DNA of 30,733 nucleotides from Berkiella_A sp964633725 (lineage in GTDB: Bacteria > Pseudomonadota > Gammaproteobacteria > Berkiellales > Berkiellaceae), in assembly GCA_964633725.1 (NCBI GenBank), contig CAZWHY010000041.1, positions 1-30,733 on the forward strand. The letters are read 5' to 3'. Under the pieces are notes generated by a model. The model saw only the letters and a program-made list of their open reading frames with translations. It did no database searches and had not been told where the DNA came from. Made by a program: the position numbers and the translations under genes. Shown here piece by piece: positions 1 through 6,900 of the stretch; positions within the stretch are counted from its first letter, which is position 1, and each line of letters begins with the position of its first letter.

Positions 1-815
1 TCTATTTCTAAGGTAAATTCTTCTATATGCTTAGATTCTTGTTTTACTTGATTCGGGCGCACCGGAACATTAAATGGAAATTGGCTGACAGGGGCAATAA
101 TAAAATCTAACTCACCTTCAGACAAGCCCCCTCTGCTTTTCAAATAATCATGGATGGCTACCCTTGTATCATCATCTAATGAGCAAGAGGGCTCTATGGG
201 AGAAAGTAGAGGCACTTTTAGTACATTGAACTGATTGATTTGTTTTACAAAATACAAATAGATGTCATCTACATGCTTTTGTGTTCCTAAAGAGCCGTGC
301 ATTGTGGCTTTGATGGCTAAAGTACTCTGCAACTGATTTTCTAAATTACGGTATGATTGATCTTTTGCACTTAATATCCTAATTTGCTCTTTGTGCAAAT
401 TAATCACCCACTCTGGCCGCCATATGCCATTCAGTTCATACCGACTTAGATCACTTTCTAACTCTTCCAAAGCTCTTGAAATAGCCACATCATAATGATT
501 AAAAACACCGCGCCTTAAGCTCATTAACTCTTGTGCATTAAAATCTGCAAATTGTTTAACTGCAAGCCATTGGGTTTCCAGTTTTTCAACCTCACCTGAG
601 AAACCACTAGCTTCTTTTAATTCCACCCAAAAATTTGGATTGTTAAATTGATTTTTCAGGCTTTTGTTACAATCAAGTTTATTGGGTTGGGCTGACATGA
701 TTGTTTCATGATATTGGTCAATTTCAGATGTGTTTAGGCTTTGGTACTGCCAGGCCAGAAATGATTTTTTCAATTTTTGCTTTAGCGATTGTATCTTAGA
801 TATGCTTGACGACAT
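1..815 (-). CDS. Hypothetical protein, 3' end beyond left edge (partial)
   Basis: An open frame of about 271 codons runs from an ATG at 815 to the left edge without a stop. The start is supported by an AAGGAG ribosome site nine bases upstream (825-830). The protein begins MSSSISKIQSLKQKLKKSF and is rich in Lys, Gln, Glu and Leu, mostly predicted helical. No signal peptide, membrane segment or nucleotide-binding motif is visible, so it is probably cytoplasmic. It is the third gene of a minus-strand operon after the 294 aa and 200 aa proteins, separated from the latter by a 61-base gap holding a hairpin. I do not recognise a family. The missing C-terminus may hold the informative domain. Confidence 0.75.
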   Translation of the reverse strand, partial: MSSSISKIQSLKQKLKKSFLAWQYQSLNTSEIDQYHETIMSAQPNKLDCNKSLKNQFNNPNFWVELKEASGFSGEVEKLETQWLAVKQFADFNAQELMSLRRGVFNHYDVAISRALEELESDLSRYELNGIWRPEWVINLHKEQIRILSAKDQSYRNLENQLQSTLAIKATMHGSLGTQKHVDDIYLYFVKQINQFNVLKVPLLSPIEPSCSLDDDTRVAIHDYLKSRGGLSEGELDFIIAPVSQFPFNVPVRPNQVKQESKHIEEFTLEI

Positions 816-832
816 ATGGTACTACTCCTTTA

Positions 833-860
833 TAGCGCTTAGAAGTGTTCTAAAGCGCTA
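833..860. promoter_or_regulatory. Intercistronic hairpin between two accessory genes
   Basis: TAGCGCTTAGAA (833-844) and TTCTAAAGCGCTA (848-860) form a 12-bp stem with one bulged base and a three-base loop. On the minus strand the stem is followed directly by ATAAAGGAG and the start codon of the next gene, with no T-run, so it is not a standard terminator for the operon. It could be an RNA-processing or stability element, a translational control hairpin, or an operator. The arms are seen directly; the role is inference. Confidence 0.6.
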
Positions 861-876
861 GTTGTCAAATTTACTG

Positions 877-1479
877 CTAGTGGGTAACGTAGCTTTGATT
901 TAAATCAAAATCTTGTAAAAACCCATCTAGCCGGTTCATCTCATTTTTGGGTATGACCACAGCATCGATGGTAAATTTTTGTTCAAATACACGCAAACCA
1001 ACAAGAATGTGCTCATGATCAAACTTCAGCAGAACCCCAATGCTTTCATCGCCGTTTTCGCCCTCTTTTTGACCATTAAACAAATATTTTTTTACGCAGT
1101 TAATCGCTTGGTTCTCATGAAACCTATCCACAACATATTTTAGTTGCGAAGCTGATCTTATGCCGTTCTTTTTAGTATCCGTTAGAGGGAAAGCAGGGAT
1201 ATCTTGTTCGCCGAATCTAAAGTAAGAGTCATCCAAGAATTCCTCAATATTATGCATTTCATTTTTTTCAAAAAGAGTGACATCCAGCACATACCTCCTA
1301 GAAAGTCTGTGCGTAAACTTAAACATGTACTCTTGGTGTATAGTCGCATGCATCTGCCCCGAATGGCGTCCAGATATGCTTCCATTCATTGAGGACGCAT
1401 CAAGCTCTATATAGTTGCTTGTTGCAAACCCCGCCTCAAGTAAGGTTGCAACCGTATTTAAATATTCATTGGCTTTCAT
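877..1479 (-). CDS. Hypothetical protein, 200 aa, with an internal duplication
   Basis: The start at 1479 has a good ribosome site (AAGGAA, five bases before ATG). The gene lies 22 bp behind the 294 aa gene and 61 bp before the next one, as the middle gene of a minus-strand operon. No signal peptide or membrane helix is seen. Residues 64-84 (VLDVTLFEKNEMHNIEEFLDD) and 170-190 (TIDAVVIPKNEMNRLDGFLQD) align without gaps, sharing D, KNEM, FL and a final D. This indicates two copies of an alpha/beta module about 106 residues apart. The family is not recognised and no catalytic motif is evident. Because its neighbour is also internally duplicated, the pair may be binding or adaptor proteins, but that is speculation. 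Confidence 0.75.
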   Translation of the reverse strand: MKANEYLNTVATLLEAGFATSNYIELDASSMNGSISGRHSGQMHATIHQEYMFKFTHRLSRRYVLDVTLFEKNEMHNIEEFLDDSYFRFGEQDIPAFPLTDTKKNGIRSASQLKYVVDRFHENQAINCVKKYLFNGQKEGENGDESIGVLLKFDHEHILVGLRVFEQKFTIDAVVIPKNEMNRLDGFLQDFDLNQSYVTH

Positions 1480-1501
1480 CTAGTTTCCTTTTTAACCTTC
1501 A

Positions 1502-2386
1502 CTAATACTTAATTCCACATTCTTTATAAAAATCCCTTGCATCGCTGCAAGCACCTATTTTTTCTATTACCTCTTGCTCTGTGCAAAAGAAGCCATAAAA
1601 AAAATCCTCATTAAAATCGTGACCTTTAGGGAAAATATAATCGTCTAACGAATGTGTTAAAAAAAATTTACCACACTCATCTTTGTATAGTGTGTAAGCA
1701 ACATTCTTACCTATGCATGCATCACCATCTATTCTATAGTCAAAATCAACATAACCAATAGACTTCATTTTTTCTATCGCCAAGTATGTGATTTCAGACA
1801 ATGCACCCTTATCTGCAAAATCAAATAGTCTGTCGCATTTAAAGGCATCCATAAGCACTTCAATTACCCAAGCATCTTCCTCCTCCTCACTATCACCAAT
1901 AAAGCGGCTGGTAGCACAAATAAGTTTGTTGTTTGGGGTTATGTAAACGCTTAATTCCTCATAGCTATAGGATGTTTTTTTTTCGCAATCAATTAATTTT
2001 CTTCCAATAAACTCTATATTTTCTTCGTGTTTCCTGTGAAAAATATGTTTGGAATATTCTACGTCCTTGCTACAGCCACTAGCAACGATTTTATTTGCGT
2101 TGATTCCACATTTCTTATATATCTCTTTGGCACTATTAGAGTAGCCAATTAACTTGATTATTTCTGCATCAGATTTTGCTACAAATACTTTTTCAAGCCA
2201 ATCTCCTACATAACGTTCCACAAATATGTCACCATTATGTAGCTTATACAAAGAATAAGAAGGAATATCATGCTCAGCATTAAGAATGTTTGCATCGTAA
2301 TCAGGAAACGAAATATCACCCACAAAGGTCTTTCTCGTATCGTTGCGATAATCTTCATTAATTAAAGGGCTATGGTTTAATAACAT
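1502..2386 (-). CDS. Hypothetical protein, 294 aa, with a repeated YKxCGI module
   Basis: First gene of the accessory operon. The ATG at 2386 is preceded by AAGGA seven bases upstream, and a TATAAT box lies about 40 bases further up. Residues 72-95 and 269-292 align without gaps over 24 positions with ten identities, both ending in YK(K/E)CGI. Each is preceded by a matching strand, YSLYK (44-48) and YTLYK (231-235), at about the same distance. Thus the protein has at least two copies of one module joined by a middle part with an acidic stretch (EEEED, 167-171). No signal peptide, membrane helix or known motif is seen. Function unknown; a cytoplasmic protein is likely. Confidence 0.78.
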   Translation of the reverse strand: MLLNHSPLINEDYRNDTRKTFVGDISFPDYDANILNAEHDIPSYSLYKLHNGDIFVERYVGDWLEKVFVAKSDAEIIKLIGYSNSAKEIYKKCGINANKIVASGCSKDVEYSKHIFHRKHEENIEFIGRKLIDCEKKTSYSYEELSVYITPNNKLICATSRFIGDSEEEEDAWVIEVLMDAFKCDRLFDFADKGALSEITYLAIEKMKSIGYVDFDYRIDGDACIGKNVAYTLYKDECGKFFLTHSLDDYIFPKGHDFNEDFFYGFFCTEQEVIEKIGACSDARDFYKECGIKY

Positions 2387-2425
2387 GTCTCTATCCTTGA
2401 TTAAATATTTGTTTGCTCTATGGAT

Positions 2426-2454
2426 ATTATATCATCGGTTTTTAAGGGCAATAA
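2426..2454 (-). promoter_or_regulatory. Candidate promoter for the accessory operon
   Basis: On the minus strand a perfect TATAAT (2426-2431) is preceded, after a 17-bp spacer, by TTATTG (2449-2454), a weak -35 box. It would start transcription about 35 bases before the ATG at 2386. The -10 box is exact, the -35 box is not. The rest of the 263 bp between this operon and the next gene (2387-2649) is AT-rich and shows no other structure that I can support. Confidence 0.45.
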
Positions 2455-2649
2455 TTTCAAAGCTAAACGATCATATTGCGAAGAAATATTCAACCATATG
2501 GCTGGCCACCGATTGCAAAATAAATCAAGGCTTATGATCTGAAAACGATCTAAAAACCCTAAAATAAAAACAATTCCTTTTGACCGACAAACATGCTTGC
2601 TTCCAGCTAAAACCCTGTCAAGTGTTTTGTTATATTTTTTTAAATATTT

Positions 2650-2850
2650 TTATGCTGTGGTACATTTGGTTTGCTTTATATATTCTTTATCTCTTTTTAA
2701 AACTTCCTTTGCCGCTTCACTAAAAAAATGGTCAACCTCTTGAATTTCAGCCCACTCACAATAGCGCTCAACTTCTTCTGAGAGCGTTTTGGGAATGCTG
2801 ATTTTTCTGGCGATATATTCGACAACTGTTTTTGGTTTAATAAGTGGCAT
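2650..2850 (-). CDS. Small hypothetical protein, possibly DNA-binding (66 aa)
   Basis: An open frame starts at 2913, but the ATG at 2850 (MPLIKPKTVVEYIARK) is preferred. It has an AGGG ribosome site six bases upstream, and the best promoter (2905-2933) would start transcription downstream of 2913. The protein is basic at the N-terminus, followed by a strand-like segment (ARKISIPKTL) and two helices (SEEVERYCEWAEI and VDHFFSEAAKEVLKRDKEYI). This strand-helix-helix layout is reminiscent of ribbon-helix-helix plasmid proteins, though I cannot name a family. It lies beside the probable oriT and has a copy of the 14-bp operator-like repeat on its -35 box, so it may be a relaxosome accessory or regulator. 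Confidence 0.65.
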   Translation of the reverse strand: MPLIKPKTVVEYIARKISIPKTLSEEVERYCEWAEIQEVDHFFSEAAKEVLKRDKEYIKQTKCTTA

Positions 2851-2904
2851 TGTTTTCCCTAACGTAATTAATTTATTCAAATTCAACTTAATGCTACCAC
2901 ATGA

Positions 2905-2933
2905 AATATCCAAACAAAATTACCACTTGTCAA
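2905..2933 (-). promoter_or_regulatory. Promoter of the 66 aa gene
   Basis: On the minus strand a consensus TTGACA -35 box (2928-2933) is separated by 17 bp from GATATT (2905-2910, four of six matches to TATAAT). The predicted transcript would start near 2898, giving a leader of about 48 bases before the ATG at 2850. The -35 box partly overlaps the TTAGACAACATTT motif at 2932-2944, so a protein binding there would affect initiation. Confidence 0.6.
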
Positions 2934-2944
2934 ATGTTGTCTAA
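2932..2944 (-). promoter_or_regulatory. Operator-like motif TTAGACAACATTT (fourth copy)
   Basis: The minus strand reads TTAGACAACATTT, identical to the first 13 bases of the three direct repeats at 29222-29277, 26 kb away. It overlaps the first bases of the TTGACA -35 box of the 66 aa gene, the usual position of a repressor site or a class II activator site. The identity is seen directly. Control by a shared regulator, perhaps one of the small HTH proteins, is inferred. Confidence 0.6.
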
Positions 2945-2945
2945 C

Positions 2946-2975
2946 TTGCATTTGTGCAACTACGTCTTGGGGTGT
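2946..2975 (+). other. Candidate nic site: hairpin followed by TTGGGGTGT
   Basis: A 5-bp stem (TTGCA 2946-2950, TGCAA 2955-2959, loop TTTG) is followed after seven bases by TTGGGGTGT (2967-2975). In F the relaxase recognises an inverted repeat followed by GTGGGGTGT and cleaves after the last T. Eight bases, TGGGGTGT, are identical here. In F the repeat is closer to the nick, and the bases after the nick differ (AAAAAG rather than GGTGC). This is a candidate by resemblance only. Confidence 0.35.
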
Positions 2976-3199
2976 AAAAAGTGAATAACCAGACAGGATG
3001 TAGATTTAATTCTTAAGTTGAGAAATTTAAATGCCGAATTTTTTCTTTAGGCATCGTGCTTCCAAACAATTTCCATATCTATTTACCCAATACAAATTAA
3101 TCAAAAGTTCACATGATTCCCTCCACAAATAAATATCAATTTGTATTTAAGTTAATTTTCATTTTCAACCTGGGCTGCTCCACAAAATAAAGACAAATA

Positions 3200-3217
3200 G
3201 AAACCTTGTTAGGTTTC
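3200..3217 (-). terminator. Candidate terminator hairpin downstream of the tra operon
   Basis: GAAACCT (3200-3206), loop TGTT and AGGTTTC (3211-3217) make a perfect 7-bp stem. On the minus strand it is followed by a T-rich stretch (TATTTGTCTTTATTTTG), which fits a weak intrinsic terminator for transcription coming out of the tra operon about 410 bp upstream. The stem has few GC pairs, so it could also simply be one of the oriT-region inverted repeats. Confidence 0.4.
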
Positions 3218-3408
3218 TTGATCAAATATATATTTTAATAAAATTAGCCTTTTTGAAGTTAGAATCTTTGATCATTTTGCTAAATATATGCGGGTTAACC
3301 GCTAATTGTGAAACTAAATTTCCCACACATGTCGTTATAAATAACCTTTTAAAATATGCTATAAATTTCAACAAAGTAGGTTCAAAAAGCACAATGCATC
3401 AAGGGCAA

Positions 3409-3500
3409 ATTTCAGGCGGGCTTTGTATGACATTCGGTATGCATTTCAGGTGGTTTTTCTCATTTTGTAATACAAACGGCATACAAGTGCGTATGACATT
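3409..3500. repeat. Short direct repeats in the oriT region
   Basis: ATTTCAGG(C/T)GG occurs at 3409-3419 and 3443-3453 with one mismatch, 34 bases apart. GTATGACATT occurs exactly at 3425-3434 and 3491-3500, 66 bases apart. Interleaved short repeats of this sort are common in oriT regions as binding sites for accessory proteins. They are too few to count as iterons. Confidence 0.5.
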
Positions 3501-3590
3501 TGTATTACAGCTGTTTAACTGTGTGGCAACTGGTATACAAACAGAAGATTATCCAACAATAGCAAGAAAAACGTATTACAATTGTAATAC
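3464..3590. promoter_or_regulatory. Cluster of TTTGTA/TACAAA palindromic sites, including a perfect 18-bp palindrome
   Basis: TTTGTAATACAAA (3464-3476) is a 6-bp inverted repeat about a central A. TTTGTATTACA (3499-3509) is the same site inverted. GTATTACAATTGTAATAC (3573-3590) is a perfect 18-bp palindrome made of two facing copies. CATAC/GTATG (3480-3495) and CTGTTT/AAACAG (3511-3516, 3539-3544) are further inverted repeats between them. Identical half-sites in both orientations suggest a dimeric DNA-binding protein, and the RHH gene whose 3' end lies 40 bp away is the obvious candidate. On the minus strand the 18-bp palindrome is followed by GTTTTTC, so it might also act as a terminator of the tra operon. 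Confidence 0.6.
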
Positions 3591-3630
3591 AAATGAGTTT
3601 TATGTGGACAAGCCATTTAGAGCAACCTTA

Positions 3631-3939
3631 TTAGAGGCGTAATGACTTTTCAACCTTGCTTGTCCAGTCTTCAGCCGAATTTTTCGCATCATCAATTAGC
3701 TGGGAGCTTTGCTCAACATTTCCTGATAGAAGGCTAACAACCTCCCTTAAAAGCATAACAGACTGCGCAGAATTATGTAAAACGTACTTCTCTTTTTGTG
3801 TAACCTTAACATTTTTAAGTCCGCTTTTAATAAGCTCCCTAGCAAAATCTGACCTTGATTTGAAGCCAAACTTTTTATAGCTTTGCTGCAGGGCATCTTT
3901 ATCTTCGCGTGACAAACGGATTGAATATGTTTCTCTCAT
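3631..3939 (-). CDS. Ribbon-helix-helix DNA-binding protein, probable relaxosome accessory
   Basis: 102 aa. The N-terminus (MRETYSIRLSREDKDALQQS, continuing to about residue 40) has the classic RHH pattern: a polar strand ETYSIRLS, helix REDKDALQQSYKKFG, the turn FKSRSDF, and a second helix ARELIKSG. The C-terminal half is helical (VLHNSAQSVMLLREVVSLLSG), suitable for oligomerisation. ATG 3939 has AGGAG six bases upstream, and the gene begins 16 bp after the traI stop, so it ends the tra operon. F-like systems use RHH proteins (TraY) and MobC-type proteins as relaxase accessories at oriT. Its place between traI and the repeat-rich region suggests the same role, with autoregulation possible. 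No specific orthologue is recognised. Confidence 0.8.
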   Translation of the reverse strand: MRETYSIRLSREDKDALQQSYKKFGFKSRSDFARELIKSGLKNVKVTQKEKYVLHNSAQSVMLLREVVSLLSGNVEQSSQLIDDAKNSAEDWTSKVEKSLRL

Positions 3940-3955
3940 TTAGTTCTCCTGGTGG

Positions 3956-6900
3956 TTAAATTTCAAGTTCTTTTTCAGAAATCTGACGCTCTGAATTAGA
4001 TTTTTCATGGTTAAAATTACTTTTTAAAGATGAGGTTTGACTGGCTTTTGGCTCATAGACAATCGACTCAAAACGATTTTTTTCTGGTACTTTTAGTTCA
4101 GCTTTCGCACCAAAACCTTGCTCTGATTTGACCAACTTACCTGTTGGAATGTCATATTTTTTGGCATCCTCAAGGGTAGACTTTACGGCCAATTCTCCTA
4201 ACGATTTGTCCTTTAGCATGTCGTTATAATCTTGTTTTATCAGCTTTGGTTGAGCTAACAAAACTGTTGTTTTGGCACTGGCAATCTGCTTCGCTGCCTC
4301 GATAATCGTGGGCATCTCTTCTGGCTTTTTGCCATCATTATCTAAGGCTAAAATCACTTTGTTATAGTTATTTACCTCTGGCAAATCAACAAAGTTAGAC
4401 TTCCCAAAACAGGCAAAGACATCTTCATTTGGGATAGATTTAGCTATGCTAAGCGCGTCTTCAGGACCTTCACAAATAATGGCTGTATTAGCATTTTCTT
4501 TACTATTTGCACAAAACATAGCGCCTTTTGGCGTCCCTATGGTTTGTTTTTTGACGGCAACATCGGCTTTGTTTTCGGTTTCTTTATCAAGATATATAGC
4601 CTGAATTGATTGAATATTCTGCTTTTTATCTCTAGCCAACAAGACCAATGCAGGGTGCTTTCCACCGTTGATTTTTGAATAAATACCCGCGTGAAATCTA
4701 ACATCTGTAGGCCAAACGTTTTGCTTAATTCCCCTGGTCTTTGTGAGATATTTTTCAGCTAATGTCCCCTTGATAGGTATAGACTCATTTGCAATTTTCT
4801 TCGCCCTTTGGATTTGGCTCTTTTGATAATCTGTTAACTCAGTTGATGTGGGCAATCTACTTTTTTCTTGAATTTTTGGTGGCACGTAAGGGGTATTGCC
4901 TGGAATATAGTTTACCAACTTGGCAGCTTCTTCTAACGCATTCTTAAAGTCCAAATTCATTTCTTTTTGAACTAGACCCAACATATTACCCTTCTCGCCT
5001 GTATCAAAATCTTTCCAGGTGCCTTGGTACTGACCGCTTATTGTGATAGCTAAAGATCCATTTTTTGAGCCATAAAACAAATTTGTACCATTTCTTCTTT
5101 TGGGTTTCCCAAGCACGCTTATGGCAACAGACTCAGCATTTTGATGTAACAATTCGTTGATTTCAGATAAGTTATATTGTGGTTTTTTGGGCATGAACTT
5201 AGGAACTTCTGCTCTTGTAGGGGAAAGAGTAGAAGCTTTTTTGATTGAAGGCGCACCACTTTTGCAGCCTAAAGTTTCAAGAGCGCTTGTTTTAATACCT
5301 CTATTTACTTCCAATCTTTGGATGAGTTTTTCTTTGTCGTCAGTCACTAGAACACCATTCTCAATTGCTCTAGTCATAGCAACTAAGAATCCTGGCTGAG
5401 ATGCCAGATTCTTTTGTGTACTTAGCATATATAGTGCCACAAATTGCTTAGTGTTGCCCTGCTCTGTGTACACGGTAGAGGCGTAAGCATGATCCCAGTG
5501 TGCGTCTGACTTAGTGTTTAAGTCTAGTTTTTGCTCAACTCCATTTGCCAATAATGCGGTTACTTTATCATCTGAAGCATGAGTAATAACCGCCTCTTGC
5601 ATATTAATACGACCTAATTTTTTGTCCGTATAGCGCCAACGAATGCGATCTTGCACCGACAAAGATCTTTCTTCTTGCTCGTAAATTGATATGTTTTTGC
5701 TGTTGGAGCCTCTAAATCTCGATGCATTAACCCCTGTTTTTTCACCTTTTTCATTTTTTAAAATAACAAAATTTCTTGCTAAATCCGTACCATCAACCGT
5801 CAGATAGTCTCCAGATTTAATGTCCGCATCTAGCACAGGGTAATGAAAATAAACAACCTGACCCTTCCTGTAATTCATGGCATGCGCTTTGGCTGGCACA
5901 GATAGATCAGCGCTTACCAAAACAGTGGTTTTGTAGTCTGCTTCACCCAGCTCACCAAGCTTTTTCAAATCATTTCTGTGCATTGTGTTATATGCATTTC
6001 TATGGTTATTAGCAGGCGTGATCACGCAAGTATTATCTCTTTTTTCAGGGGCTAACTTAGTGAGCCTTTGACTGAGTTTAGTAATCCTTTCCTCTGCGAT
6101 TTTTTCTAACTTCTCTGCCTTTTCTTCTTGCTCAGTATCAGATTTAGAAATCGCTTCGCCTTCAAGCAAAGTACAATATTTCTTGTAATTATTGGAGGGG
6201 AATGATTTTTCTTGAGTGTTTAATTCTCGCTTATCGTCGTATACCAGCCCTGCTTTGTCCATATCGTTAATAGCCCCGGCAAAATCAGATTGGTATATTT
6301 TTTTGATAATATTTAGATACGCAGGGTGATTTTTTTGTCGAACTATCTCATCTACCAGAACAGTTTCTGTACCCATCTTTTGCAGCATCCAAAACATTTT
6401 TCCCTGCTCAATAGATGGTAGCTGTTTAATATCTCCAACAAATGCCATGCTCACATTGCTATTTTTTGTTAGCATTAATAGCTGGTTTATCTTTTTGGAT
6501 GAAGCCATAGATGCCTCATCTAATACCAGGATTTCCTTTGCTTGTGGGTCAAATTTACCTTCTTTGTGTGATTTAGCTAATAACCCCAAATATGAGTCCA
6601 AGGTATATGACTCAATGCCTCTCTCTTGCAGCTGGCTGGTAGCCGCATGTGTAGGCGCAAGCCCAACTAATTTTATATTTTCCTTGGCCGCCAAAGGGTT
6701 AACAGCCTCTAGCATTGTGGTTTTTCCTACTCCCGCCAAGCCATTAATTAAGGTTAGTTGGTCTTTTGTTGTTAACAATGTTTCTACGGCTAATTTTTGA
6801 CTTGCGGTTAAAGTTTTGTTGCTTTTTTGCCAAGAATTTAGCTTAGAATCCAAGTCCTTTTCTTTAAAAAATGGTTGTTTAGAACCTTTTAATTGACTTA

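Larger units (their letters stand above)
2914..3630. other. oriT: Probable origin of transfer (oriT) region, non-coding
   Basis: This 717 bp stretch separates the last tra gene from the 66 aa gene and is the longest non-coding interval. It is packed with inverted repeats: TTGCA-TTTG-TGCAA (2946-2959); AATACAAATT (3089-3098) with AATTTGTATT (3138-3147); GAAACCT-TGTT-AGGTTTC (3200-3217); and the TTTGTA/TACAAA sites at 3464-3590. TTGGGGTGT at 2967-2975 shares TGGGGTGT with the nic region of F-like MOBF plasmids and follows a hairpin, as the F nic site does. Position beside the relaxase and RHH genes is typical for oriT. The exact nick cannot be fixed from sequence. One caveat: nicking the plus strand here would send the tra genes in first, opposite to F. 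Confidence 0.5.

Noticed and set aside
2851..2913. Longer N-terminus for the 66 aa protein, starting at 2913
   Set aside because: The predicted transcript starts near 2898, downstream of that codon, and the ATG at 2850 has the ribosome site.
3253..3642. Plus-strand frame of 129 aa in the non-coding region
   Set aside because: No ribosome site, irregular composition, and it runs through the palindromes and direct repeats and into the end of the RHH gene. It is better explained as oriT-type DNA.
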